Source: Enterococcus caccae ATCC BAA-1240 (GTDB taxonomy: Bacteria > Bacillota > Bacilli > Lactobacillales > Enterococcaceae). Taken from it: a stretch of 64,000 nucleotides of DNA. The translations under genes were made by a program, and so were the position numbers. This document shows positions 36,773-44,259 of this stretch, one piece after another (the stretch's first letter is position 1; every line of letters starts with the position of its first letter). A model generated the notes under the pieces. The model was not told the DNA's origin. It worked only from the letters and a program-made list of their open reading frames with translations, and searched no databases. The stretch is taken from positions 1,035,658-1,099,657 of the forward strand of contig NZ_KE136472.1 in NCBI RefSeq assembly GCF_000407145.1, in the 5' to 3' direction.

Positions 36773-37850
36773 TCAATTTAAAACTAGACCACGGTTTCAA
36801 AAAATCTAACAAGAATAACTCATCTTCAGAAATACGTCCTACGACATTCACTCGACCATCGTTTTTCATTTCTTTTAATGCAATTTGAGTTTCACCTTTA
36901 TACTGACCATACCCAACATTATCGATCAATACATCCCCTTTTGTCATATCTTTTGTATTATGAGCTGGGAAGTCTCTATCTTTAAAATGGATTCTCGTCA
37001 TAGTAGAGCGTAAAATATACTCTGAACGGTCACCACGATAGCTATGAAGACTAGTAAATAACACTTCTCTCTCATCGTCTGTGATATCTTTTGCAACATC
37101 TACTTTCACGGATGGGTATTCTGCATTGAAGGCATCAGCCATTGCTTTAAGCTCGGCTTCTGATGCGTAAGCATTTCCAACTAAAATATCGTCAATTAAG
37201 CCCGTTAATACTAAATGCTTCACTTGTGTTGCGATTTCCAAATCACGATGGTCTTCTAATGAACATAAACCATCTTGTGTTGGCCAAGGTCCAAATGTTG
37301 CATCATGTGAATTGACAAATGCCATTGTATTTAAATTGTATTTTCTAAATTTCTTAGAACAGTAAACAAAATGATCATACCCTAATCCAGAATAGCGATG
37401 TGGATAAAAATTATGCGAACCTAATAAGTTATCCGTATTTGGTGAATAGCTCATGATATTGTCTACATAGTTCGTTCCTGAGCTCATATTGATTTCTATT
37501 TTTATACCATACGGGTTACGCGTCATTCTTGCTTCTTCAGCGCCAGTAAACCCAACATCTAATCGTACACCATATGCACCCATTTCATCAAAAAATGATA
37601 AATCATCATAAGAGATTTCTAATTGTTCAAATAAGGCAGGATTAATGTCAACCATAACTTCCATTCCAAGGCTATTGGCATAATCAACGACTTTTTTAAA
37701 TTCTGCTAATACCTTTTCTTTATCTTCTGTAATTTGAAGCAAGCTAGTGAAAACGCGTTTAAAACCGTATTTATGAGCTAAGTCTAGATACGCTTTGTCC
37801 TTTTCAAAAGTTGAACGTTCTGGATAAATAGAAATACCTAATTTTCCCAT
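36756..37850 (-). CDS. MupG-like 6-phospho-N-acetylmuramidase (DUF871 family)
   Basis: A 364-aa cytosolic protein. The N-terminal TIM barrel (about 1-240) begins MGKLGISIYPERSTFEKD and contains GAYGVRLDVGFTG; the C-terminal DUF871 beta domain follows (about 250-364), with RSTMTRIHFKDRDFPAHNT. In Staphylococcus the homologue MupG hydrolyses MurNAc-6P-GlcNAc, recycling cell-wall sugars (established there). No murP PTS or murQ gene is adjacent, so the exact substrate here is less certain. AGGAGG is about 10 bases before the ATG. Divergent from the cyclophilin gene. Confidence 0.82.
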   Translation of the reverse strand: MGKLGISIYPERSTFEKDKAYLDLAHKYGFKRVFTSLLQITEDKEKVLAEFKKVVDYANSLGMEVMVDINPALFEQLEISYDDLSFFDEMGAYGVRLDVGFTGAEEARMTRNPYGIKIEINMSSGTNYVDNIMSYSPNTDNLLGSHNFYPHRYSGLGYDHFVYCSKKFRKYNLNTMAFVNSHDATFGPWPTQDGLCSLEDHRDLEIATQVKHLVLTGLIDDILVGNAYASEAELKAMADAFNAEYPSVKVDVAKDITDDEREVLFTSLHSYRGDRSEYILRSTMTRIHFKDRDFPAHNTKDMTKGDVLIDNVGYGQYKGETQIALKEMKNDGRVNVVGRISEDELFLLDFLKPWSSFKLIENKD

Positions 37851-38027
37851 TATTACTGCCTCCTAAGATTTGTATTGATTATAATGTATCCATTTTCATT
37901 ATAGCAGAACAAGGAAAAGTGGTCTACACCTTTTACAAATCTTAAAATTTTTCCATTTAGACTAGCAGTTATAAAGAGGATTTGTTATGATAAAGTGTAA
38001 CTATTTTTGAAAGGAAGACTTAACTTT

Positions 38028-38792
38028 ATGAAAACAAAAAAATTCATTGCTGCAACAGCTCTGGTAACTTCATTAGTATTATTTGCAGCATGTGGACCTA
38101 AAAATGAGAAAAAAACAGCAGATTCTTCTGTAAACGAAACAAAAACATCTGAATCTGTCGATTTAAATTCGTTGGATTTACCACAGCTCTCTGATAAAGT
38201 TAGTGAAGAGGAAGATTTAGTTGAATTGGTCACGACTGAAGGCTCAATTGAAATTAAACTATTTCCCAAATACGCACCCAAAGCAGTTGAAAATTTTATG
38301 ACGCATGCAAAAGATGGTTATTATAACAACGTAACTTTCCATCGTATCGTTAAAGATTTTATGATTCAAAGTGGTGATCCTAAAGGCGATGGTACTGGCG
38401 GTGAAAGTATTTGGAATGAAGAATTTGCTCCTGAAATTTCACCTAATCTTTATCACTTAAATGGTGCCTTAGCAATGGCGCGTACTGGCGGACCTGTGAC
38501 AGATAAAACACAAGGAAGTCAATTCTACATTGTCCAAAATGAAGAAAATGTATCGGATGGTCTTCTCAAAGATGAGTATCCAGAAAAAATGATAGATGCT
38601 TATAAAAAAGGCGGTACACCGAACTTAGATTTTAACTATTCAGTATTTGGTCAAGTGATCAAAGGGATGGATGTTGTGAACAAAATTGGTAATACTGAAA
38701 CAAAAACGAATGAATCTGGCGGCGAAAAAAGTGTACCTGTTAAAGAAGTCAGAATTGAGAAAATAAACATTTTACAAGAAGCAAAAAAATAA
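38028..38792 (+). CDS. Cyclophilin-type peptidyl-prolyl isomerase lipoprotein
   Basis: A 254-aa lipoprotein. The signal peptide (KKFIAATALVTSLVLFAACG) ends in the lipobox FAAC with Cys at residue 20. The cyclophilin domain follows (about 60-250), with NVTFHRIVKDFMIQSGDPKG, GALAMARTGGPVTDKTQGSQ and FGQVIKGMDVV; these keep the catalytic Arg in FHRIV. It would fold or recycle proteins on the outer side of the membrane. The start at 38028 is the ATG before the signal peptide; a TTG seven codons earlier overlaps the ribosome site. A strong terminator follows. Confidence 0.92.
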   Translation: MKTKKFIAATALVTSLVLFAACGPKNEKKTADSSVNETKTSESVDLNSLDLPQLSDKVSEEEDLVELVTTEGSIEIKLFPKYAPKAVENFMTHAKDGYYNNVTFHRIVKDFMIQSGDPKGDGTGGESIWNEEFAPEISPNLYHLNGALAMARTGGPVTDKTQGSQFYIVQNEENVSDGLLKDEYPEKMIDAYKKGGTPNLDFNYSVFGQVIKGMDVVNKIGNTETKTNESGGEKSVPVKEVRIEKINILQEAKK

Positions 38793-38798
38793 ACACGT

Positions 38799-38832
38799 AA
38801 AAGAATGGTGATACATCGCCATTCTTTTTTCT
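38799..38832 (+). terminator. Terminator of the cyclophilin gene
   Basis: AAGAATGG-GA and TC-CCATTCTT pair with one bulged base and are followed by TTTTTT. Confidence 0.83.
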
Positions 38833-38851
38833 TTCAAATTGGAGGTTAAAT

Positions 38852-39373
38852 ATGAAAAAAATAATGATTGCAGGTCCTGTCGGTAGTGGAAAAACAACAT
38901 TTGCCAAACAACTATCTGCTGAAAAGAAGATTCCTTATTATGAATTAGACAATCTCATTTGGAATCGCCTACCAGCAGGAGACCAGCCATATCCTGTTGA
39001 AGAATCCATACAACAACTACAAGAAATTTTAACAGAAGAATGTTGGATCATCGAAGGGACAACGACAAAAGATTGGATCAAACCAGCTTTAGAGGCTGCA
39101 GATATTCTTTTTTTGTTGCTCCCTCCTTATCACATCCGTATTTATCGCATTCTTCATCGCTTTATCAAACAAATTACAAAACAAGAAAAGGCTCATTATA
39201 AACCTACAATCCACTTATTAAAAATGATGTTTAGATGGAACCATCATTTCGAGAAGAAGAATGTGTTTGAATTACAAAAATTAATTAAATGTTCTCCCGA
39301 AAAACTACTTATCGTAAAAAGTAAAAACGCCTATCTATCTTCCAAGCACTATTTGGTAAAAGAAAAAACATAG
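38852..39373 (+). CDS. P-loop kinase-like protein (FlaR/topology modulation family)
   Basis: A 173-aa protein of the adenylate kinase-like group once called topology modulation protein or FlaR. Walker A GPVGSGKTT is at residues 8-16, YELDNLIWNRL near 30 marks the family, and a possible acceptor motif IIEGTTTKDW follows near 66. The C-terminal half is rich in basic residues and histidine. The enzymatic role is unknown; the gene name from older literature does not prove an effect on DNA topology. GGAGG lies 7 bases before the ATG. It begins 20 bases after the terminator of the cyclophilin gene, which may read through partly. Confidence 0.75.
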   Translation: MKKIMIAGPVGSGKTTFAKQLSAEKKIPYYELDNLIWNRLPAGDQPYPVEESIQQLQEILTEECWIIEGTTTKDWIKPALEAADILFLLLPPYHIRIYRILHRFIKQITKQEKAHYKPTIHLLKMMFRWNHHFEKKNVFELQKLIKCSPEKLLIVKSKNAYLSSKHYLVKEKT

Positions 39374-39461
39374 AAAATTTCTTTTCATATCCTCATATAT
39401 CAACGAATTACTATCCATTTTTAAGATAAAGTGGTACTGTTAAGGAAAGAGGTGAAAGCAC

Positions 39462-39677
39462 GTGACGTTTAATCCACAAATCGAAACGCTCATACTTGAG
39501 GCTTCCAATCGGAAATCTCCTCATTTTGTAGCAAACGTGATCAATTTTCAGCAATTTGACCAAGAAGACGTAAAAGACACTGCACAAAAATTGATTGAGG
39601 ATGGTAAAATTCAAGCAACTATCCATTTTCATCATAATGATTTATGTACAATTGACTTTATACCTCAGGCTATTTGA
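39462..39677 (+). CDS. Small hypothetical protein, 71 aa, GTG start
   Basis: A small soluble protein that I do not assign to a family. It begins with GTG preceded by AGAGGTG at a spacing of about 8, so translation is well supported. It is rich in Asn, Gln, Phe and His (FVANVINFQQFDQEDVKD, then HFHHNDLCTIDF at the C-terminus) and has no signal or membrane segment. The frame on the opposite strand lacks a ribosome site. It lies 88 bases after the P-loop protein gene and just before a large inverted repeat that can act as its terminator. Confidence 0.65.
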   Translation: MTFNPQIETLILEASNRKSPHFVANVINFQQFDQEDVKDTAQKLIEDGKIQATIHFHHNDLCTIDFIPQAI

Positions 39678-39692
39678 ACAAATTGATTACAA

Positions 39693-39806
39693 AAAAAGAC
39701 TGCGCGAACATAATCAAAACTACAGCTGAACAAAATAAACACATCTATCGCTCATTTTTTGTTCAACTTTTCTAGTCAGGATTATAGTACGATTGCAGTC
39801 TTTTTA
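39693..39806. repeat. Large nested inverted repeat, possible bidirectional terminator
   Basis: The outer arms AAAAAGACTGC and GCAGTCTTTTT pair perfectly; inside them ATAATC pairs with GATTAT, and further in CTGAACAAAA with TTTTGTTCAA (partly wobble). The whole unit spans about 114 bases with unpaired loops between the stems. The outer T run would end transcription on the plus strand, the A run on the minus strand. Size and symmetry also fit a miniature element remnant. Confidence 0.65.
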
Positions 39807-39811
39807 TCTAT

Positions 39812-40197
39812 TCATTTGTTGTAGTCCTTTTGGGGAACCTCATCTTCTGGAAACTCTTGATACGTTTCAACATGAACGCCTTTATTATCAATCTTTAAAT
39901 ATCGATCTATTTTTAATTCATGATCCGCTGTAAAAGTTAATTCTTTTTTCTTCCCCTCTTTATCAACTGTTTCTTGTTTATAAGTAGCAATGCGTAGTGA
40001 TTGATGCTGTTGGCTTTTTTTGTTTTAACGTACACTACCCCCTTACCAACTAAAGGATTAAATTAATCAATCGTGCCAGAAAGTTCATCTGACTGGTTTT
40101 GCGTATAAATCTTTACACCAAAAAGAAAAACGCCTCCAAGTATAGCTAGTGTAATGAGTGTTTTGATTACTTTCACACTATTACCACCAAATTTCAT
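39812..40197 (-). pseudogene. YxeA family (DUF1093) pseudogene
   Basis: On the minus strand from ATG 40197 the frame reads a signal/membrane segment (VIKTLITLAILGGVFLFGV) and stops at TAA after SGTID. The same frame then continues FNPLVGKGVVYVKTK, which in YxeA proteins directly follows this position, so the TAA probably replaced a sense codon such as CAA. A run of seven A at 40016-40022 then causes a frame change, after which ETVDKEGKKKELTFTADHEL and ETYQEFPEDEVP follow in the shifted frame to TGA at 39812. The family has small secreted proteins of unknown function. The gene is broken by a nonsense codon and a frameshift; no clear ribosome site remains. Confidence 0.75.
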
Positions 40198-40331
40198 TTG
40201 ATAAATTTAGTTTAGCAATAAAATCATGAAATTAGATCCGCCATATATGCGAACTCTACTTCAGACTTTTAGCCTAGTATACTCTCAGACTCTCTTTATA
40301 TTAGCGACCGAAAAATAACGATACTTAAAGC

Positions 40332-40886
40332 TCAAATTACATCCATATTGTAATTTCTCTCAACTCGCTCAAATACTGAGATAAGGTTTTCTTCGGTTGT
40401 ATCTAACATCCCAGAAATACTCAATGAAGCCATTCCAATTGCCACTATCCACAAATTCAAATGCAAATTTTCTAGTTCTTTCTCTCCTTTATCCACATAG
40501 TTCACTTCATTTTTAATATTTTTCCTAAAAGAGTCAAACGATAGCTGACGTAGTTCGTTGCCATATGAATGCTGGTCTACATATAAAGATATGTATAATT
40601 TCCTATTAGCTTTTGCTAAATTAATGTAATTGATACCAAAATTTGCAACACTACTTGTTGTTGGTAATTGAGAAAAATATTCTCTTTCCAGATACTCATG
40701 CGTTTTTTTCAATAGAGATAATTTCAACTCTTCCATATTCTTAAATTCCAGATAAATTGGTTGCGTTGAAATTCCCATATACTCAGCCACATTCCTAGCT
40801 GTTATAGCTGAAAAACTTTTTTCTATCAATAAATTTTGAGCAGCTGCTAAAATGTGTTGTTTTTTATATATTTTTTTTCTAACCAA
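40332..40886 (-). CDS. TetR/AcrR family regulator
   Basis: A repressor-type protein of about 184 aa. The N-terminal helix-turn-helix (SAITARNVAEYMGISTQPIY, about residues 26-45) is typical of TetR; the C-terminal ligand domain is unlike those that I can name. The start is uncertain: TTG at 40892, TTG at 40886 or the GTT/AGA region; AGGAGTG is best spaced for the TTG at 40886. It diverges from the DUF1576 membrane protein gene, whose promoter lies 40 bases or more beyond this gene's start, so it probably regulates that gene and itself (inference). Confidence 0.8.
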   Translation of the reverse strand: MVRKKIYKKQHILAAAQNLLIEKSFSAITARNVAEYMGISTQPIYLEFKNMEELKLSLLKKTHEYLEREYFSQLPTTSSVANFGINYINLAKANRKLYISLYVDQHSYGNELRQLSFDSFRKNIKNEVNYVDKGEKELENLHLNLWIVAIGMASLSISGMLDTTEENLISVFERVERNYNMDVI

Positions 40887-41065
40887 AAACAATCACTCCT
40901 ATATTTTGAAAATTCACAGGTTCATATATCTAGATAACAATATTGTCGATTTATCATTTTTATTTTTTATTCTTTTATTTTACACTTTTTTTGTCGTTCT
41001 TTTTCTCAACAATTATGGAAATATCCAAAAAACATGATAATTTGTTTGACTTTTCTAAAATATTA

Positions 41066-41095
41066 TTGACCAATGAACAGTAGACACGCTATAGT
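41066..41095 (+). promoter_or_regulatory. Promoter of the DUF1576 gene
   Basis: -35 TTGACC (41066-41071), an 18-base spacer and -10 TATAGT (41090-41095). The -35 region contains ATTGACCAAT, a small palindrome that might be part of a TetR operator. Confidence 0.65.
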
Positions 41096-41127
41096 TAAGT
41101 TATTGATAAATAACGGAGGTATTTCTT

Positions 41128-42456
41128 ATGGCTAAAAACTATAGCCAAACACTTTTTTTACATACGGATAAAAAGCATCCAGATCAGGATCAGAAAAATA
41201 GAAGCTACTATTTTTTGATTGTTTATTGTTTTATTTTTATTAGTATTGGATTTTTAAGTGAGCCATTCTCCACCTTATGGGGAGGAATGGTACGTATTTT
41301 GACATCACCTAGCAATTTACTAACGGATTATATTGAACTCGGGACATTTGGTAGTGCCTTTGTAAATAGCGGCCTCCTTACTCTGATCAGTGTCCTCCTT
41401 GCTAAAAAAGAAAAAATTCCAATTAACGGACCAATGATTGCAGCATTATTCACTGTATCTGGCTGTTCTTTTTTCGGAAAAAATTTGTATAATTCGATTC
41501 CAATCATTATTGGTGGGCTTTGCTATGCAAAAATCGTGAAAAAGCCTTTTTCCCAATTTATCGTCGTTAGTTTATTTGGTAGTGCGCTCTCACCTATTAT
41601 TAGTTATCTCACTTTCGGGCTCTCTTTACCCTTGATAGAATCGATTCCTTTAGGTTGTCTCGTCGGAATTTTTATTGGCTTGATTTTGCCTCCTTTAGCT
41701 TCCCACATACTTACATTTCATCAAGGCTTTTCTTTGTATAATGTTGGGTTTACTTCCGGGCTTATCGCCATGATGTTTACAGGGATTTTAAGAATGTTTG
41801 ACTGGAAAATCGAAGGTAAAAACTTAGTTTCAACTGCTTATCATACAAAACTGCTTTTTTTCTTACTATTTTTATTTCTATTACTATTTTTTGTAGGCTT
41901 TATAGTCAATCACTTTTCATTAAAAGGATTAAGAGACATCAGTAAAACATCTGGGAAATTAATTACTGATTTCATCTCTATTGCAGGAATCGGAGCGACT
42001 ATGATGAATATGGCACTGATGGGGTTATTACTGGTTGGTTATACACAAATTAGCCATTCTACTCTTAATGGACCAATTGTTGGCGCTATTTTATCAGCTG
42101 TTGGCTTCAGTGCTTTTGGTAATCATCTGCTCAACAGCCTTCCATTATTAGTGAGCGTCTTTTTGACCGCTCAATTTTCTTCTGTATTTGAAGTCGATCA
42201 AACAACTGTTGTTCTCGCTGGGATTTTTGGTACTGGTTTGGCACCAATTGCTGGATTTTATGGCATCACCTTTGGATTAATTGCTGGATTTTTACATATG
42301 TCATTAGTCACGAATGTCAGCTATCTACACGGTGGATTAAATCTTTATAATAATGGATTTTCTACTGGTTTTGTAGCAGCAGTCATGGTACCATTACTTG
42401 ATAATATTTTACAGATCAGAAAGGTGAAACAACATGCAAGAAAGAGACAAAGCTAA
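41128..42456 (+). CDS. DUF1576 membrane protein with internal duplication
   Basis: A 442-aa integral membrane protein with about ten to twelve hydrophobic segments. The two halves repeat: NGPMIAALFTVSGCSFFGKN near residue 100 matches NGPIVGAILSAVGFSAFGNH near 315, and HQGFSLYNVGFTSGLIAMMF near 197 matches HGGLNLYNNGFSTGFVAAVM near 400. This indicates two homologous halves, common in transporters with inverted or parallel repeats. The family is DUF1576; no substrate is known. GGAGG lies 8 bases before the ATG. The following small gene overlaps its 3' end by 23 bases. Confidence 0.82.
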   Translation: MAKNYSQTLFLHTDKKHPDQDQKNRSYYFLIVYCFIFISIGFLSEPFSTLWGGMVRILTSPSNLLTDYIELGTFGSAFVNSGLLTLISVLLAKKEKIPINGPMIAALFTVSGCSFFGKNLYNSIPIIIGGLCYAKIVKKPFSQFIVVSLFGSALSPIISYLTFGLSLPLIESIPLGCLVGIFIGLILPPLASHILTFHQGFSLYNVGFTSGLIAMMFTGILRMFDWKIEGKNLVSTAYHTKLLFFLLFLFLLLFFVGFIVNHFSLKGLRDISKTSGKLITDFISIAGIGATMMNMALMGLLLVGYTQISHSTLNGPIVGAILSAVGFSAFGNHLLNSLPLLVSVFLTAQFSSVFEVDQTTVVLAGIFGTGLAPIAGFYGITFGLIAGFLHMSLVTNVSYLHGGLNLYNNGFSTGFVAAVMVPLLDNILQIRKVKQHARKRQS

Positions 42457-42772
42457 GAGAATTGTAGACGAGTTATTAACTTACTTTTTTTCAAATGATA
42501 TTGAAGAAATCCATATTGATATGAACTTTACACCTGAGGGTTTCTCTATTAAGATTCAGGGAAAAACAGAGGAAGAACCCAACAATGTCTTACATTTATT
42601 AGAATTACTAAACACACCTAGAGATCTAAGTATTGAATGTTATTATGATGAATTACTAGGGATTACTCATCATGAGGAAGAGGATTATCACTTACTTGGC
42701 TTGATGATCGACGAAGCAGAAATTAGTTTCGACGCACCTATCTTTGAAATCAACGTATTTAGAAAAAAATAA
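42434..42772 (+). CDS. Small acidic protein coupled to the DUF1576 transporter-like gene
   Basis: A 112-aa acidic, soluble protein that I cannot assign to a named family. It begins with MQERDKAKRIVDELLTYFFS and includes IHIDMNFTPEGFSIKIQGK (about 26-44), suggesting an alpha/beta fold. Its start lies inside the end of the DUF1576 gene, and AGAAAGGTG precedes it by 9 bases, so translation is coupled. It probably acts with the membrane protein, for example as a cytosolic subunit or regulator (inference). A strong terminator follows. Confidence 0.7.
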   Translation: MQERDKAKRIVDELLTYFFSNDIEEIHIDMNFTPEGFSIKIQGKTEEEPNNVLHLLELLNTPRDLSIECYYDELLGITHHEEEDYHLLGLMIDEAEISFDAPIFEINVFRKK

Positions 42773-42781
42773 TTACCATAC

Positions 42782-42836
42782 TAAAAAAGATGAAGAGCAC
42801 CCCTACCAAATACAAGGTTGCTCCTCATCTTTTTTA
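42782..42836. terminator. Shared terminator of the DUF1576 unit and the UPF0340 gene
   Basis: AAAAAGATGA(A)GAGCA and TGCTC(C)TCATCTTTTT form a long stem; A and T runs on both sides allow both convergent transcripts to end here. Confidence 0.88.
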
Positions 42837-43379
42837 TTCATAAATAGCACGAACTCCCCCAATTAATTTAGGTCTTGTACGTAAATAAGTGGTGTGTGCC
42901 GCACCAATCTCTTTAATTGAGGTACGAACTGGAACTTGAACATGCTGTATGTGCATGCCAATCGAAGTATCTCCAATATCAATTCCACCTTGTGCCACAA
43001 TTTTTTCCACAACGACTGGATTTGAGAAAAGTTCAAACGCAGCTACAGCTGCTGCTCCTCCTGCATGGAGCGCTGGTACAACTGAAACGATTTCCAATTG
43101 ATGCTGTTTAGCAATTTTTTTCTCAACAACTAAAGAGCGATTAATATGTTCACACCCTTGTACTGCCAAATAGAGGTCTTTTTTTCTTACAAACTCATGA
43201 ACTGTTTGCACAACCTGTTGGCCAATTTCTAAGCTGGAATTTTTACCAATCATCCCACCATTGATTTCACTACTGCTACAGCCAAGAACAAAAATATCCC
43301 CACTTTCTAAGTTTACCTGTTTAAAATATTCCACAAGTCCTTGTGTCAATTGTTCTTGATAATTTCTTTCCTCACTCAT
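42834..43379 (-). CDS. UPF0340/TIGR01440 family protein
   Basis: A 181-aa protein of the conserved family UPF0340 (TIGR01440), present throughout Firmicutes and of unknown function. Conserved stretches are VLGCSSSEINGGMIGKNSS (about residues 31-49), AVQGCEHINRSLVVE (near 74) and GGIDIGDTSIGMHIQHVQVP near 133, which look like a nucleotide- or metal-binding alpha/beta enzyme. The start at 43379 is set by GGAGTG 6 bases upstream. It is convergent with the small acidic gene and follows the khpA terminator. Confidence 0.85.
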   Translation of the reverse strand: MSEERNYQEQLTQGLVEYFKQVNLESGDIFVLGCSSSEINGGMIGKNSSLEIGQQVVQTVHEFVRKKDLYLAVQGCEHINRSLVVEKKIAKQHQLEIVSVVPALHAGGAAAVAAFELFSNPVVVEKIVAQGGIDIGDTSIGMHIQHVQVPVRTSIKEIGAAHTTYLRTRPKLIGGVRAIYE

Positions 43380-43447
43380 ACTTATCACTCCATTCATTTA
43401 TTTTTTACTCTCTATGATTCTATTATCACGAATATCTCTCAATTGGT

Positions 43448-43485
43448 CAAAACAAAAAAACACCCAAAAATTTGGGTGCTTCATT
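43448..43485 (-). terminator. Terminator of rpsP-khpA
   Basis: On the minus strand AAGCACCCAAA and TTTGGGTGTTT pair and are followed by a run of T. rimM and trmD, which usually follow rpsP in other Firmicutes, are therefore not in this transcript. Confidence 0.85.
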
Positions 43486-43490
43486 TTGCA

Positions 43491-43736
43491 TTATTTACCA
43501 TCTACGATATTTAAACGAACTTTTTTAGGTCCATCCACACGTACACTGTAGACAATCGTCCGAATTGCTTTCGCAACACGACCTTGCTTACCAATGATAC
43601 GGCCAATATCTTCAGGCGACACAGTCAAATTGTACTCTAGAAAAACATCAGATTCTTCTACTTCCAACTTAACCATCTCAGGTTGACTGACTAATGGACG
43701 AACGATAGTTAAGACTAACTCTTTCACATCTGTCAT
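43491..43736 (-). CDS. khpA: KH domain RNA-binding protein KhpA
   Basis: An 81-aa protein consisting of a single KH domain with the GxxG loop in IGRIIGKQGRVAKAIRTIV (near residue 45). In pneumococcus and lactobacilli KhpA forms a dimer with KhpB/EloR and regulates cell elongation and division through RNA binding (established there). It follows rpsP after 11 bases, the normal arrangement, and ends the transcript at a strong terminator. Confidence 0.93.
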   Translation of the reverse strand: MTDVKELVLTIVRPLVSQPEMVKLEVEESDVFLEYNLTVSPEDIGRIIGKQGRVAKAIRTIVYSVRVDGPKKVRLNIVDGK

Positions 43737-43747
43737 AATTAGTCACC

Positions 43748-44023
43748 TTATTTCTTTTCAAGTTTAGCTTCGTGGTGTTTTTTCATAACGCCTTCTTTTG
43801 AAAGGATGTTACGAACTGTATCTGAAGGCTGAGCGCCTTTAGACAACCAGTCTAAAACTAAATCTTCTTTTAAAACTACTTCTGCAGGATCTTTTAAAGG
43901 ATTGTATGTTCCAACAGTTTCGATGAAACGTCCATCACGAGGAGAACGAGAATCTGCGACTACAATACGGTAAAAAGGACTCTTTTTAGAACCCATGCGT
44001 TTTAAACGGATTTTTACTGACAT
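43748..44023 (-). CDS. rpsP: 30S ribosomal protein S16
   Basis: A 91-aa small-subunit protein. The signature is [20 protein letters not shown] at residues 3-22, followed by [20 protein letters not shown]. Length is normal. GGAGGTG lies about 10 bases before the ATG. It is cotranscribed with khpA from a promoter at 44063-44091. Confidence 0.97.
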   Translation of the reverse strand: MSVKIRLKRMGSKKSPFYRIVVADSRSPRDGRFIETVGTYNPLKDPAEVVLKEDLVLDWLSKGAQPSDTVRNILSKEGVMKKHHEAKLEKK

Positions 44024-44062
44024 TTTATATATTACACCTCCATTAACTTAATCACAAATGTT

Positions 44063-44091
44063 AGTTTACCAGATTTCCAGCAAGCTGTAAA
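44063..44091 (-). promoter_or_regulatory. Promoter of rpsP-khpA
   Basis: -35 TTTACA (44091-44086), a 17-base spacer and -10 TAAACT (44068-44063) on the minus strand, about 40 bases before rpsP. Confidence 0.75.
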
Positions 44092-44156
44092 GAGTTTTTT
44101 CTTGACACCTTAAAAAAACCTTTCTGACAATAATATTAGCTATTTTTAGTTAGCTA

Positions 44157-44257
44157 TATGGTATAATTAAGCTACCTTGGCAGGGGCAATCAACAGTTGC
44201 TTATCAAAAAAGCCGTGAATAGCAAGAGAAAATTCTTCACTGTTCATGGCTTTTTTA
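44157..44257 (+). ncRNA. Candidate small RNA of about 85 bases
   Basis: A plus-strand extended -10 box TGGTATAAT ends at 44167. A transcript starting near 44174 would contain GCAA/TTGC stem (GGGGCAATCAACAGTTGC) and end at the hairpin AAAAAAGCCGTGAATAG / CTGTTCATGGCTTTTTT (44206-44253). It has no reading frame. It lies between rpsP, read away from it, and a convergent gene whose own terminator is the same hairpin, so the promoter is the main evidence. Confidence 0.4.
44206..44256. terminator. Bidirectional terminator
   Basis: AAAAAAGCCGTGAATAG and CTGTTCATGGCTTTTTT pair with a G-U, with A and T runs outside; it ends the minus-strand acetyltransferase gene and any plus-strand RNA. Confidence 0.85.
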
Positions 44258-44259
44258 TA

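Noticed and set aside
37985-38281. Minus-strand frame opposite the cyclophilin lipoprotein
   Set aside because: Antisense to a clear lipoprotein gene; Ser/Thr-rich by reverse reading.
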